Below, piece after piece: positions 38,186 through 46,713 of a DNA stretch of 64,000 bases. Each line of letters starts with the position of its first letter. The stretch's first letter is position 1. The notes under the pieces are model-generated. The model did no database searches and had not been told where the DNA came from. It worked only from the letters and a program-made list of their open reading frames with translations. The stretch comes from Silvimonas amylolytica (GTDB taxonomy: Bacteria; Pseudomonadota; Gammaproteobacteria; Burkholderiales; Chitinibacteraceae). The DNA is taken from NCBI RefSeq assembly GCF_014645555.1, contig NZ_BMLY01000003.1:366598-430597 (forward strand). Direction: 5' to 3'. The translations under genes and the position numbers were made by a program.

Positions 38186-39175
38186 TCACCCCAGCCGCGT
38201 ATGCGCCGCCCGGTGCAAGCGGTCTTGCACCGCCAGCCACGGTGCAGTGTGCGGGGGCAGTTCCAGGAAAATGGTGTGGTAGCTCTTGCGATCCAGCTGC
38301 CGCAGGGTGTCGTAGATTTGCTGCGCGTAGGCTTGCGGGTCTGCTGGTAATTGCAGGATATCGATACCGCAGATGGGGATACTGCGCTCGCCGCAGGTGA
38401 CTAGCACCACGCGCTGGCCGCGTTCAAAGGCCAGATAGGCCTGGTCGTCTACCGCTTTGGCAGAGCCTGTTACCAGTGGCGTGCGTGGGGAGTAGTGCGA
38501 ATCCAGCAAGCCGGAGACACGCACGTTGGCGGTGTCGGACTTCTGATGGTGTATCAGGGCCACACCCAGCAACGCTTCAATGGCTTCACGCGGGACGCCA
38601 CCAGGGCGCAGCAAGGTCGGTTGATCTGCGGTCAGGCCGACGATGGTTGATTCGACACCGATGTCGCACGGGCCGCCATCGAGCACCAGTGGCAGATCTT
38701 CGCCAAACTCATCGCGTACGTGTTGCGCTGTGGTGGGGCTGACGTGACCAAACCGGTTGGCGGAAGGCGCGGCGATGCCACCGCCAAACTGTTTGAGCAG
38801 CGCATGCGCCAGCGGATGAGACGGCGCACGGATGCCCACCGTTTCCTGGCCGCCGGTCACTGCATCGGGTACATGAGATTGCCGTTGCAAAATCAATGTG
38901 AGCGGGCCGGGCCAGAAGGCACCGGCCAGTTTATAGGCGGCATCGGGGATGTGCTGTGCCCAGTCGGCAAGTTGTGCCACGCCGGCCACATGCACGATTA
39001 CCGGGTGATCGGCCGGGCGGCCTTTCAGCGCAAAGATGTTGCGCACGGCTTCCGGGTTATCAGCATCCGCGGCCAGCCCGTAGACCGTTTCGGTCGGCAA
39101 ACCCACCAGCCCGCCGGCACGCAGGTGCGCAATGGCGAGATCAATCTGTTCTTGCTGGCTGGCGGAAAGGGTCAT
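38186..39175 (-). CDS. L-threonylcarbamoyladenylate synthase, Sua5 type
   Basis: This 329-residue enzyme makes threonylcarbamoyl-AMP from threonine, bicarbonate and ATP, the first step of the t6A modification of tRNA. The YrdC domain (about 5-200) shows LVGLPTETVYGLAADA, the KGRPADHPVIVH segment and AAPSANRFGHVSPT. The C-terminal Sua5 domain (about 215-329) distinguishes it from short TsaC proteins. The ATG at 39175 is the conserved start. It follows the bufferin operon after 64 bases on the same strand and may be read partly from it. Confidence 0.94.
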   Translation of the reverse strand: MTLSASQQEQIDLAIAHLRAGGLVGLPTETVYGLAADADNPEAVRNIFALKGRPADHPVIVHVAGVAQLADWAQHIPDAAYKLAGAFWPGPLTLILQRQSHVPDAVTGGQETVGIRAPSHPLAHALLKQFGGGIAAPSANRFGHVSPTTAQHVRDEFGEDLPLVLDGGPCDIGVESTIVGLTADQPTLLRPGGVPREAIEALLGVALIHHQKSDTANVRVSGLLDSHYSPRTPLVTGSAKAVDDQAYLAFERGQRVVLVTCGERSIPICGIDILQLPADPQAYAQQIYDTLRQLDRKSYHTIFLELPPHTAPWLAVQDRLHRAAHTRLG

Positions 39176-39239
39176 GGCGGGTCGCGGCAGAGGCAAAGGG
39201 CAGTGAATTATACCTGCTGTCGCTAACCAGCGTGAGCAA

Positions 39240-39719
39240 TCAGCCCGCCGTGCGATCAACCTGTCGCTTGAGCCAGCCATCGACCGACAATATGCCGACA
39301 CCATGCACCACGAGAAAGGCCAGGATGGTGCCCCACAACATATGATCCTTCACGCCGGCGGCATCCAGCGAGGCATGGTAAGAGACCAGGGCCACGGCAT
39401 TGATCACAAACAGGCCCGCGGCAGAGAACCGGCCAGCCAGGCCCAGCGTCAGCAAGATAGAGAACGTAATCTCTCCGGTTGTCGACATCACCGCCGCAAC
39501 GGCCGGTGGTAACAGCGGCACCTTGTATTCATCCGCAAACAACGCCAGCGTGATGTGCCAGTCATTGAGTTTGGTCAGGCCTGACAACCAGAACACGCGC
39601 GCGACATAAACGCGAGCGACCAGGTCGACGATCGGTGCCAGCAACAGAGCGAGGCGCGTACCGAGGGCGTACAGGCGGCCAGGCTGCGATTGGGCGCAGC
39701 GTGCAATCAGGGTATTCAT
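39240..39719 (-). CDS. DoxX-family membrane protein of the bufferin operon
   Basis: This 159-residue inner-membrane protein has four hydrophobic segments (about 22-40, 68-90, 97-115, 125-145) and the DoxX pattern ARVFWLSGLTKLNDW. DoxX proteins are the usual last member of operons for DUF2282 peptides with DUF692 and DUF2063 genes. Its role there is unproven, perhaps in redox chemistry or in moving the product. The gene follows bufC after 15 bases. Confidence 0.87.
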   Translation of the reverse strand: MNTLIARCAQSQPGRLYALGTRLALLLAPIVDLVARVYVARVFWLSGLTKLNDWHITLALFADEYKVPLLPPAVAAVMSTTGEITFSILLTLGLAGRFSAAGLFVINAVALVSYHASLDAAGVKDHMLWGTILAFLVVHGVGILSVDGWLKRQVDRTAG

Positions 39720-39734
39720 GAGGCGTTTCCTTGT

Positions 39735-40472
39735 TCAGGATGGCAGGTGTAGTGCCGTGATCAGCCCGCGGCTAAACAACAAGCTCAAGGCCGGGCCGGG
39801 GTCGAAGTCCGGGGCAATATGCCAGGCCGCGTCGCACGCTGTGTTGATGTTCTGGTGGTGCTGCAACGTCAGCAAAAATACAGCGCTGGCGTGATCAACA
39901 GGTGCAACCGAGTCACGCATGACCAGCACAGCCTCGCCGCCAGTGTCCAGATTGGCTGCGGGGCCGCCGTGATGCATGGCATGGATGGCATGAATGGGCC
40001 AGTCATTTGAACGCACGATATGGACGGCGGGTTGCAGGCTGAAAGTGACCAGCCCAAATGCATCAGCGGCCAGGGTTTGTAGCGGTGTCAGGTCCGCGAC
40101 TGGAGCATCGAGCGCAAAATGCGCGTGGTGCACGGCCCAATCCAGCCGGGCAACGTCGGACAGATAGGGCAGCGACTGAGCCGGCCCGAAACCGGCGATG
40201 AAGCCGGCAAACGTTGCACCATCATCGTGCAGATTGCCCGAGACGGAAGGCTCGGTGCGTTGGTAGGCGTGCGCCAGTGCTTCAAAGTACGCTTCGCCGA
40301 CCAGCGCATGGACGGTCGCGAAGGCTGACACTAGCGCGCTGGTCCGGTTGGCCAGCACGTTGCCACGGTAATAACCCAGGTTGTTGCGGGTGCTTTCGGT
40401 CACCGGGACCTGAGCATCCGTACCGTCATTCAACGCATTGGCAAAGCGGGCGATCACCGCTGCGTAACTCAT
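39735..40472 (-). CDS. bufC: DUF2063 family protein, bufferin-maturation partner BufC
   Basis: This 245-residue protein has the DUF2063 N-terminal domain (about 5-100, ALNDGTDAQVP...NNLGYYRGNVLANRTSAL...VGEAYFEALAHAY). In characterised systems such proteins bring the precursor peptide to the DUF692 oxidase. The C-terminal half is less conserved. The start overlaps the bufB stop codon by ATGA, so the two are made together and probably work as a complex. Confidence 0.88.
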   Translation of the reverse strand: MSYAAVIARFANALNDGTDAQVPVTESTRNNLGYYRGNVLANRTSALVSAFATVHALVGEAYFEALAHAYQRTEPSVSGNLHDDGATFAGFIAGFGPAQSLPYLSDVARLDWAVHHAHFALDAPVADLTPLQTLAADAFGLVTFSLQPAVHIVRSNDWPIHAIHAMHHGGPAANLDTGGEAVLVMRDSVAPVDHASAVFLLTLQHHQNINTACDAAWHIAPDFDPGPALSLLFSRGLITALHLPS

Positions 40473-41317
40473 GCCGCCACCTCATTGGGCCGGCTGGCTG
40501 CGAGCAGACGCGTGTGAACCTGGGCGTGCTCCTCCAGCAGTTCATGCAGTGGCGGGATGTGGGTGTCACGCTCAAGTAAAACCGGACGCGGGCCGGTGAG
40601 TGCCAGCGTGTCATCCAGCAATTGCCAGACATCCTGACAGACCGGGGCGCCGTGGGTGTCGATAACGACGTCATCAAAGCGCTCGTGCCCGGCAATGTGG
40701 ATTTCACCGACGGCATGCAGCGGCAGGCGACGGATTTCATCCAGCGGATCAACGCCATGGTTCAGTGCGTTGACGTAGAGATTGTTCACATCCAGCAAAA
40801 TGCCGCAGCCGGTGCGGGCGACGAGTTCGGCTATGAGCTCGGCTTCGGTCATCTCTTCTTGTTCGAAGACGACGTAACTGGAGACGTTTTCCAGCAAGAT
40901 CGCGCGTTTGAGCCGTGTTTGTAGCTGATCGATGTTGCAAACCAGTTGCGCCAGCGCGCCGGTTAATCGTGGTACAGGCAAAAGATCATTGAAACACTGG
41001 CCGTTGTAGCGGTTCCAGGCCAGATGCTCAGAGACAGATGCGGGTTCGATTGCATCAACCAGTGCGACTAGTTGTTCCAGATGTGCTGCCTGCAGCGGAC
41101 CAGGGCTACCCAGCCCCAGCCCGACGCCATGCAAGCTGACCGGATACCGCTCACGTATCGCCAACAACACGGCCAGTGGCGCGCCACCACCGAAGTGGTT
41201 TTCGCTATGCACTTCCCACCAGGCCACGTTTGGCGCGGTGGTGAGCACCTCCTGAATGTGCGGTGAACGCAAACCCAGGCCGGCGGCAACGGGCAGAGTG
41301 GTGAGGGCGGTATTCAC
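40469..41317 (-). CDS. bufB: DUF692 multinuclear non-haem iron oxidase, bufferin-modifying BufB
   Basis: This 282-residue TIM-barrel protein belongs to the DUF692/MNIO family of iron enzymes that modify cysteine residues in precursor peptides. Expected metal-ligand segments are present: SENHFGG, SLHGVGLGLGS, SEHLAWN, LLENVSSYV, GILLDVNNLYVN, EIHIAGH and DTHGAP. In bufferin systems BufB converts cysteines of BufA to copper-binding heterocycles; this role is taken from published work on the family. It lies 28 bases after bufA and overlaps bufC. Confidence 0.92.
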   Translation of the reverse strand: MNTALTTLPVAAGLGLRSPHIQEVLTTAPNVAWWEVHSENHFGGGAPLAVLLAIRERYPVSLHGVGLGLGSPGPLQAAHLEQLVALVDAIEPASVSEHLAWNRYNGQCFNDLLPVPRLTGALAQLVCNIDQLQTRLKRAILLENVSSYVVFEQEEMTEAELIAELVARTGCGILLDVNNLYVNALNHGVDPLDEIRRLPLHAVGEIHIAGHERFDDVVIDTHGAPVCQDVWQLLDDTLALTGPRPVLLERDTHIPPLHELLEEHAQVHTRLLAASRPNEVAA

Positions 41318-41345
41318 GAGGGGCTCCGGTCAGTATTGGCCTGAA

Positions 41346-41609
41346 TTACTTGCCCATGGCCTTGGTCATTCCACCCATTTTTTCGCAGCTACCGGCCGGC
41401 ACGTATTTCCAGTCACCGGCATCCATGTCTTTCTTGGATTGACCGGCACAAGCATGGCCGTTACCGGCGCAGTCGTTTTGGCCAGCCTTGGCGACGCCAT
41501 AGCACTTTTCATTGTTGGCGTTGGCATCTGCGGCGTGGGCAGACAGGGCGACACCGCAGGTCAGGGCAGCGGCGAAGGCAGAGGCGATGAGGCGTTGCTT
41601 TTGGTCCAT
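41346..41609 (-). CDS. bufA: Bufferin precursor peptide BufA (DUF2282)
   Basis: This 87-residue DUF2282 protein is the precursor of a copper-binding ribosomal, post-translationally modified peptide. It has a signal peptide (cleavage near AHA/AD, residues 26-28), so the product acts in the periplasm. Four cysteines lie in the core at positions 36 (EKCYG), 47 (NDCAG), 54 (HACAG) and 75 (GSCEK), the pattern expected for bufferins. CGGAG precedes the ATG. It heads the operon bufA-bufB-bufC-doxX. An extra Cys at 18 is inside the signal peptide. Confidence 0.92.
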   Translation of the reverse strand: MDQKQRLIASAFAAALTCGVALSAHAADANANNEKCYGVAKAGQNDCAGNGHACAGQSKKDMDAGDWKYVPAGSCEKMGGMTKAMGK

Positions 41610-41815
41610 GGTAATTCTCCGTCATAACGTGGTTGGGATATCAGGCCGTATCGGGTGGCCTTGCAAGCTTGGTCGTGCCAGATTTTCGTCCATTACAGCA
41701 TGACAGATAATTTTTTTGAATTTATGCGGAAAAAGTCTGGAAGTGGCGATTTTGCTGGCCTGGCGCGGGACGCACAAAGTTGTACAAGATGACAGACGGG
41801 CGTAGGCTGGCATTG

Positions 41816-41831
41816 TTCCGATCGTTCGATA
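41816..41831. promoter_or_regulatory. Probable autoregulatory operator of the TetR gene
   Basis: This 16-bp site, seven bases before the TetR start codon, matches the perfect palindrome at 42477-42492 in 13 of 16 positions (core CGTTCG). The shared sequence before the regulator and before the GST operon suggests that the TetR protein binds both. Confidence 0.6.
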
Positions 41832-41837
41832 CAGTTT

Positions 41838-42407
41838 ATGGCTACTCAACTCTCTACCCGCGAAGAAGTGGTGGACACACTGATGCAGGTGTTTCGTGAT
41901 CATGGTTATGACGGCGCCAGCTTGTCCATGCTGTCTGAAGCGACGGGACTGGGGCGTTCCAGCCTGTACCACTATTTTCCGAATGGCAAAGCCGATATGG
42001 GCACCGCGGTGCTGGCACGCGCCAGCGAGTTCGTGCGGCAGAACATGCTGGCGCCATTGCAGGAAGAAGGCGATCCACGCGCGCGGATTGACCGGTTTGC
42101 GGCAGCACTGGATACGTTTTATGCCGGTGGCAAGAATGCCTGCCTGACCAATGTTTTTGCGGTCGGTGAGGCAGGGGCGTTGTTCGGCGAGCGGCTGGGC
42201 GAAAGGCTGCAGATTCTGATCAACGCGCTGGCCGGCGTGGCGCGTGATGCGGGGCGATCTGACGCCGAGGCGCAACGCAGCGCCGAGGACGTCGTTATCG
42301 CAATCCATGGCGCACTGGTGGTCAGTCATGCAATGGGTAATACGGCGACATTCCAGCGTATTGCGGGGGAGTTGCCCGCGCGGTTGCTGGGACACCCGGC
42401 GACTTGA
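41838..42407 (+). CDS. TetR-family regulator, YxaF/LmrA-like
   Basis: This 189-residue repressor has an N-terminal TetR helix-turn-helix (about 8-55, VFRDHGYDGASLSMLSEATG, SSLYHYFPNGKADM) and a C-terminal ligand domain like YxaF/LmrA (KNACLTNVFAVGEAG). It is followed on the same strand by a glutathione S-transferase and a flavoprotein gene that share its operator, so these are its likely targets. It is also divergent from bufA, so an effect on the bufferin operon cannot be excluded. Confidence 0.9.
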   Translation: MATQLSTREEVVDTLMQVFRDHGYDGASLSMLSEATGLGRSSLYHYFPNGKADMGTAVLARASEFVRQNMLAPLQEEGDPRARIDRFAAALDTFYAGGKNACLTNVFAVGEAGALFGERLGERLQILINALAGVARDAGRSDAEAQRSAEDVVIAIHGALVVSHAMGNTATFQRIAGELPARLLGHPAT

Positions 42408-42476
42408 CTGGAATGCGTATTGGCTTCATGGAAGAGGGCGGCCAACTTTGCCGCTCATCTTTTTTTTGCATGACTG

Positions 42477-42492
42477 TACCGAACGTTCGGTA
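42477..42492. promoter_or_regulatory. Perfect 16-bp TetR operator before the GST gene
   Basis: TACCGAACGTTCGGTA is its own reverse complement and lies 37 bases before the GST start codon, where it would overlap or adjoin the promoter. A close copy sits before the TetR gene. Confidence 0.7.
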
Positions 42493-42529
42493 TATTCAGT
42501 GGTGAATGTCCACCCAGGAGCCTCTTGTC

Positions 42530-43174
42530 ATGTCTGCTCGTCCGCAAGAACCCATTCGTCTCTATCGGCACGCCTTGTCCGGCCACTGTCACCGTGTGCA
42601 ATTGCTGTTGGAGCTGATGCATCTTCCATATCAACTGATCGAGATCAATCTGCAGCAGGGCGAGCACAAAACGCCGGCGTTCTTGCAGCTGAATCCGTTT
42701 GGCTTGCTACCAGTGATCGAAGACAACGGTACCGTGGTGGCTGATTCGGGGGCGATCCTGGTCTACCTGGCACGCAAGTATGGTGGCCAGCGATATCTGC
42801 CAGAAGCCCCGGAAGCCCTTGCTGCCGTGCAGCGCTGGTTAGCAGTCGCAGCGGGCCCGCTTGCTTCGGGGCCTGCCGCAGCGCGGATTGCAGTCCTGTT
42901 TGGCAAACCAGTGGATACCGAACGCGTCAACCGGATTGCCTATGATCTCCTGGACGTCATGGAGGGCTGGCTGAGCACCCACCGTTTTCTGGCTGCTGAT
43001 CATGAGACGCTGGCCGATCTGGCCTTCTACGCCTATATCGCCCACGCGCCGGAAGGCAATGTGGCGCTTGATGCCTACCCGCAGGTGCGGGCGTGGTTGA
43101 CGCGCATTGAACAACTGCCTGACTTTGTCCCCATGCAGCGTAGTGCGGCGGGTTTGGTGGTCGCGGAGGACTGA
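42530..43174 (+). CDS. Glutathione S-transferase family protein
   Basis: This 214-residue protein has the thioredoxin-like N-terminal domain (IRLYRHALSGHCHRVQLLL, LNPFGLLPVIEDNGTVVADSGAI) and an all-helical C-terminal domain (about 90-205). The cis-proline in LPVI and the Glu/Asp-Ser glutathione motif (ADSGAI) are present. It likely conjugates glutathione to an electrophile. The ATG at 42530 has CAGGAG nine bases upstream; an in-frame ATG at 42506 is less well placed. A flavoprotein gene follows after three bases. Confidence 0.88.
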   Translation: MSARPQEPIRLYRHALSGHCHRVQLLLELMHLPYQLIEINLQQGEHKTPAFLQLNPFGLLPVIEDNGTVVADSGAILVYLARKYGGQRYLPEAPEALAAVQRWLAVAAGPLASGPAAARIAVLFGKPVDTERVNRIAYDLLDVMEGWLSTHRFLAADHETLADLAFYAYIAHAPEGNVALDAYPQVRAWLTRIEQLPDFVPMQRSAAGLVVAED

Positions 43175-43177
43175 GCC

Positions 43178-44140
43178 ATGGCGGAACCAGATGCAGGCTG
43201 GCAACGTGCGGAGCCGCCGTTTCATGGCGCTTCACGGCAAATCCAGGCCCGAATGGGTCTGGGTGACAAAATGGGGTTGATCGGGCAGCGCACCATTCGC
43301 GCGTATCTGCCGCAACAACACCAGGATTTCTACCCGCAACTGCCTTTTTTGCTGGTCGGCAGTGTGGATCAACGTGGTCAGGCATGGGCATCCATGCTGG
43401 CGGCACAGCCAGGGTTTGCCAGTGCGCTGGACGCGACGCATTTGCGCGTTGGCGCTCTGCCGCTGGCAGGCGATCCGCTTGCACAAAATCTGGCGGTCGG
43501 GGCGTACCTTGGTGTATTGGGGATCGAATTGCCTACGCGTCGGCGTAACCGGCTTAATGGTCAGGTCTCCGTTATCTCAGAAGACGGTTTTGTTATTGCC
43601 GTCGACCAGGCCTTCGGCAATTGCCCCAAATATATCCAGAGCCGCGATGCGCACTTTGTGGAACCCGGTGCCGACCACCCGGGCGCCCCCGTCTGGCTGG
43701 ATGAACTGGACGACGCAGCCAAAGCACTGATTGCCCGTGCGGACACCCTGTTTATTGCCACCAGTTGCCTGATCGCGCCAGAAGCGGAGCGCCCCTGGCA
43801 GGGGGTGGATATCTCACATCGGGGCGGTACACCAGGGTTTGTAGTATTGAACGAAGCAGGTGGGTTGACCTTGCCCGACTATATGGGGAATTTCCATTTC
43901 CGCACGCTGGGCAATCTGCAACTGGAACCCCGCGCCGGTTTGTTGTTTGTCGACTTCGAAACCGGTGATCTGCTGCAAATAGCGGTGACAGCCAGCGTGG
44001 TTTGGGACGGCCCGCGCCTGGCCAGCTTTGCGGGCGCTCAGCGGCTGGTTGATATGCAGATTACCCGGGCTCTGCGTTTGCCCGGCGCGTTGCCACTACG
44101 GTTTTCTGCACCACAATATTCTCCGGTCCTGCCGGTCTGA
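43178..44140 (+). CDS. Pyridoxamine 5'-phosphate oxidase-like FMN-binding protein
   Basis: This 320-residue protein contains a PNPOx-like split-barrel (about 45-170, FLLVGSVDQRGQAWASMLAAQ, VISEDGFVIAVDQAFGNCPKYIQ) and a second similar half (about 185-310, FIATSCLIAPEAERPWQGVDISHRGG). The length is about twice that of vitamin B6 oxidases, so it is one of the flavin-dependent reductases of this superfamily rather than PdxH. It is transcribed with the GST and probably shares a role in clearing toxic small molecules. GGAGGAC precedes the ATG. Confidence 0.82.
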   Translation: MAEPDAGWQRAEPPFHGASRQIQARMGLGDKMGLIGQRTIRAYLPQQHQDFYPQLPFLLVGSVDQRGQAWASMLAAQPGFASALDATHLRVGALPLAGDPLAQNLAVGAYLGVLGIELPTRRRNRLNGQVSVISEDGFVIAVDQAFGNCPKYIQSRDAHFVEPGADHPGAPVWLDELDDAAKALIARADTLFIATSCLIAPEAERPWQGVDISHRGGTPGFVVLNEAGGLTLPDYMGNFHFRTLGNLQLEPRAGLLFVDFETGDLLQIAVTASVVWDGPRLASFAGAQRLVDMQITRALRLPGALPLRFSAPQYSPVLPV

Positions 44141-44228
44141 CACGGTACAATGGCGGGCTGTTCCGCGCGCGCCAGTCGCGTGCGTCGCAGCCCGTTTGCT
44201 TATCTTTGTCCCACTGCGCAGGTGTTTT

Positions 44229-45239
44229 ATGTCTACCCAACCCGTCACCATTCGTGATCTGGTCGTTCATCAACTCATCAAAGAAGCCAACGGACCGGCC
44301 AGCGTCGCGCTACGTGACGCCGTGTTGCCTGTTACGCCCGCCGGACAACGTCTGGTAGACCACTTGTGCCAGCAGTACGTGGCACGGTTGGGCAAGGGCT
44401 TTGGCAAATTTGAAGAAGATGAAACGCAGTTTGCGGTGCCCGGACTGGTGCGCGCGCATGTGATTGATCAATCCATCGACTTCATCACCCTCACGCGCGG
44501 CATGATGTCGCAACTGCAACTGCGCGCGGAACAAGAAGCGCTGGCAACCGGTGGTTTTGTGCTGTTTGCCCGCGGCCGTGATGAAGAGGCCGACTTCCTG
44601 CTGGTCGCCCTGGTGTCTGAGGTCATGGGGACCGCCATCACTGATGGCATGCACATTACCGATTCACTGCATCTGGATATGAACACGCTGCGCGTGGCCG
44701 GCCGCGTGGATCTGACCGCATGGCAAAAAGGGCAGGACCGTTACCTGAGCTTTTTGAAAGGGCGTGGCGATGTCGCCGCGTACTTCAAGCTCTTCCTCGG
44801 GTGCAATGACGTGGTCACCGCGCTTAAGGAAACGCAAAAGCTGGTGCAGGGGCTGGAAAACTTTGTGGCCACCACCCAACTGGGCCACGCTGCACGCGAC
44901 GAACTGTTTGAGCGTGCCCACGGTTACCTGGATGAACTGGGCAACGATGCCCGCTCGGTCAGCATTGCCGATGTGGCTGAGAAAATCTGGCCGGACGAGC
45001 CAGAAAAAATGCGCGAAACGCTGGCCGATGAAAGCCTGCAACTCAATGACGGCTTTGTACCTGATCGGCGCGCGATCAAACCTCTCAAGCGTTTCAAGAC
45101 CACGGCACCGGGCTGGAAACTTGAGTTTGATCGGGGCGCGATCCGCTCTGGCGACGTGATCTACAACAAGAGTAATGACACCATCGTGCTTTACAACGTG
45201 CCGGAGCAACTCAGGAAAGATCTGGTCGGTGACGAGTGA
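44229..45239 (+). CDS. Nucleoid-associated protein YejK/NdpA
   Basis: This 336-residue protein matches the nucleoid-associated protein family NA37: N-terminus IRDLVVHQLIKEANGPASV, middle segment FLLVALVSEVMGTAITDGM and KGRGDVAAYFKLFLGCND. Family members bind DNA in the nucleoid; the exact function is poorly known. The length matches E. coli YejK (335). The start at 44229 is preferred over a long upstream extension that would overlap the flavoprotein gene. Confidence 0.92.
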   Translation: MSTQPVTIRDLVVHQLIKEANGPASVALRDAVLPVTPAGQRLVDHLCQQYVARLGKGFGKFEEDETQFAVPGLVRAHVIDQSIDFITLTRGMMSQLQLRAEQEALATGGFVLFARGRDEEADFLLVALVSEVMGTAITDGMHITDSLHLDMNTLRVAGRVDLTAWQKGQDRYLSFLKGRGDVAAYFKLFLGCNDVVTALKETQKLVQGLENFVATTQLGHAARDELFERAHGYLDELGNDARSVSIADVAEKIWPDEPEKMRETLADESLQLNDGFVPDRRAIKPLKRFKTTAPGWKLEFDRGAIRSGDVIYNKSNDTIVLYNVPEQLRKDLVGDE

Positions 45240-45255
45240 GCGTCCGTTGAGATAC

Positions 45256-45292
45256 CCAACAAAAAGCCCCGCATTGCGGGGCTTTTTGTTGG
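45256..45292. terminator. Bidirectional terminator between yejK and dps genes
   Basis: Perfect 18-bp arms beginning CCAACAAAAAGCCCCGCA pair across a single base (in practice the loop opens further). A and T runs lie on either side between converging genes. Confidence 0.92.
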
Positions 45293-45317
45293 CGCAGGCT
45301 TTGGCCCGTTGGCCGGC

Positions 45318-45785
45318 TTACTGCAGCAGGGCGCGCAGCATCCACGCGGTTTTTTCGTGCGTTTGCAGGCGCTGGGTCAGCAAATCATCGGTGGCCTGGT
45401 CGTTCACATTGCCCACGGTATCAAGCAATTCACGCGCGGTGCGCACTACGGTTTCCTGACCTTTCAGCAGAATGCGGATCATCTCGGTGGCTTCCGGCAC
45501 GTTTTCGACCACCTCGACCCGCGCCAGCTTGGCAAATGCGCTGTAGGTGCCCGGTGCCACAAACCCCAGTGCACGGATGCGCTCGGCAATCAGGTCTACC
45601 GCCAGCGCCAGTTCGGTGTACTGCCCTTCAAACATCAGGTGCAGCGTGTTGAACATGGGGCCGGTGACATTCCAGTGGAAATTGTGCGTCTGCAGATACA
45701 GCGTGTAGGTGTCAGCCAGCAGGCGGGACAAACCGTCGGCAATTTCCTTGCGGTCTTTTTCAGGGATACCCAGATGAAGTTCCAT
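45318..45785 (-). CDS. dps: Dps-family DNA-protection/ferritin-like protein
   Basis: This 155-residue protein is a Dps miniferritin that stores iron, consumes peroxide and may bind DNA. The ferroxidase-site residues lie in [33 protein letters not shown], which contains the typical His and the Asp/Glu set shared between subunits; positions 36-67 approximately. The N-terminal tail is short and has few basic residues, so DNA binding is uncertain. AAAGGAAAG precedes the ATG. An OxyR-like dyad lies about 100 bases upstream. Confidence 0.92.
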   Translation of the reverse strand: MELHLGIPEKDRKEIADGLSRLLADTYTLYLQTHNFHWNVTGPMFNTLHLMFEGQYTELALAVDLIAERIRALGFVAPGTYSAFAKLARVEVVENVPEATEMIRILLKGQETVVRTARELLDTVGNVNDQATDDLLTQRLQTHEKTAWMLRALLQ

Positions 45786-46089
45786 GACGCTTTCCTTTGA
45801 GGTGGATTGAAAACGGTAAGGTCTATGTGTCCATTATTGGCACGCAGAAGTTGCGTGGGAAATGAAAATTACCATTGCCCGTCATAGCCACATGCTATGA
45901 AATTTTTTAGGTGGTTTGATCGAACTTATGGGGTGACTCAGAACTGGCCGATCAGGCCATGCCTGGCAACATTGCGCCCCGGTTCTTCATCTGCCCGCCG
46001 AGCGACATTCATGAAGACGGTGACCATGGGGTCAATGTCATGTTCCAGCAGGTCGCTCACTGGTTTTGTGGATCAAGGACGTTTTTTCG
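45786..46089. other. Intergenic region upstream of dps
   Basis: Apart from the dps promoter area and the OxyR-like dyad at 45883-45899, I see no gene or clear structure in these 304 bases. Short reading frames present here lack ribosome-binding sites and a coding-like composition. Confidence 0.55.
45884..45898. promoter_or_regulatory. OxyR-like half-site upstream of dps
   Basis: ATAG-CCACATG-CTAT has the exact ATAG-N7-CTAT spacing of an OxyR dimer half-site. The flanking second half is only weakly matched. dps is a known OxyR target in enterobacteria, which supports the reading. Confidence 0.4.
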
Positions 46090-46713
46090 TCAGTGCAGGT
46101 CAAGAATCCCGCGCTTGAGCGCGATGGTGACCGCATGTGTGCGGTCGGTCGCTGAGAGCTTGGAAAGAATATTGGTCATGTGCGACTTGACCGTTTCTTC
46201 AGAAATAAACAGGTCTCCGCCAATGCGCTTGTTGGATTTACCTGACGCCGCCAGCCGCAGAACTTCTACCTCACGCGAACTCAAGGCTTCATCGGCCATA
46301 TGGTGGGCCAGTTCGTTGGCGATCTCTGGCGGAATGCGCTTCTGGCCGGCGTGCACCATGCGGATGGTGTCGATCAGTTCCTTGCGCAGCATGCTTTTCA
46401 GCAGATAACCCGCCGCGCCCGCCTTGATGGCGCGCAGCGCCTGTACGTCACCTTCGTAGGTGGTCAGCACCACAATGCGGGCATCGGGGTATTCCTTGCG
46501 GATCTGGGTCATGGCGCTGATGCCATTCATTTCAGGCATGCGCACATCCATCAGCGTGACGTCGGGACGATGCTCGCGAAACAACTCCACCGCTTGCAGA
46601 CCGTTCCCGGCTTCGGCCACGACGGTCATATCAGGTTCGAACTCCAGCGCGCCGGTAATGCCGGCACGCAGCAGCGGGTGGTCATCGACCGTCATGATGG
46701 TAATGGGGTTCAT
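46090..46713 (-). CDS. NarL/FixJ-type response regulator
   Basis: This 207-residue regulator has a receiver domain (about 1-120) with the acidic pair in VDDHPLLRAG, the phospho-acceptor Asp in VTLMDVRMPEMNG and the Lys in GYLLKSML. A LuxR-type helix-turn-helix follows (about 143-205, LSSREVEVLRLAASG, TVKSHMTNILSKL). The start at 46713 has AGGA six bases upstream. It is complete and most likely receives phosphate from the HisKA_3-type kinase encoded 1.5 kb away, though it is transcribed in the opposite direction. Confidence 0.92.
   Translation of the reverse strand: MNPITIMTVDDHPLLRAGITGALEFEPDMTVVAEAGNGLQAVELFREHRPDVTLMDVRMPEMNGISAMTQIRKEYPDARIVVLTTYEGDVQALRAIKAGAAGYLLKSMLRKELIDTIRMVHAGQKRIPPEIANELAHHMADEALSSREVEVLRLAASGKSNKRIGGDLFISEETVKSHMTNILSKLSATDRTHAVTIALKRGILDLH

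Noticed and set aside
41610-41815. ECF-sigma (SigF-like) promoter upstream of bufA
   Set aside because: GTAAT- and CGAAAA-like words occur on the minus strand but are too close together to form a -35/-10 pair.
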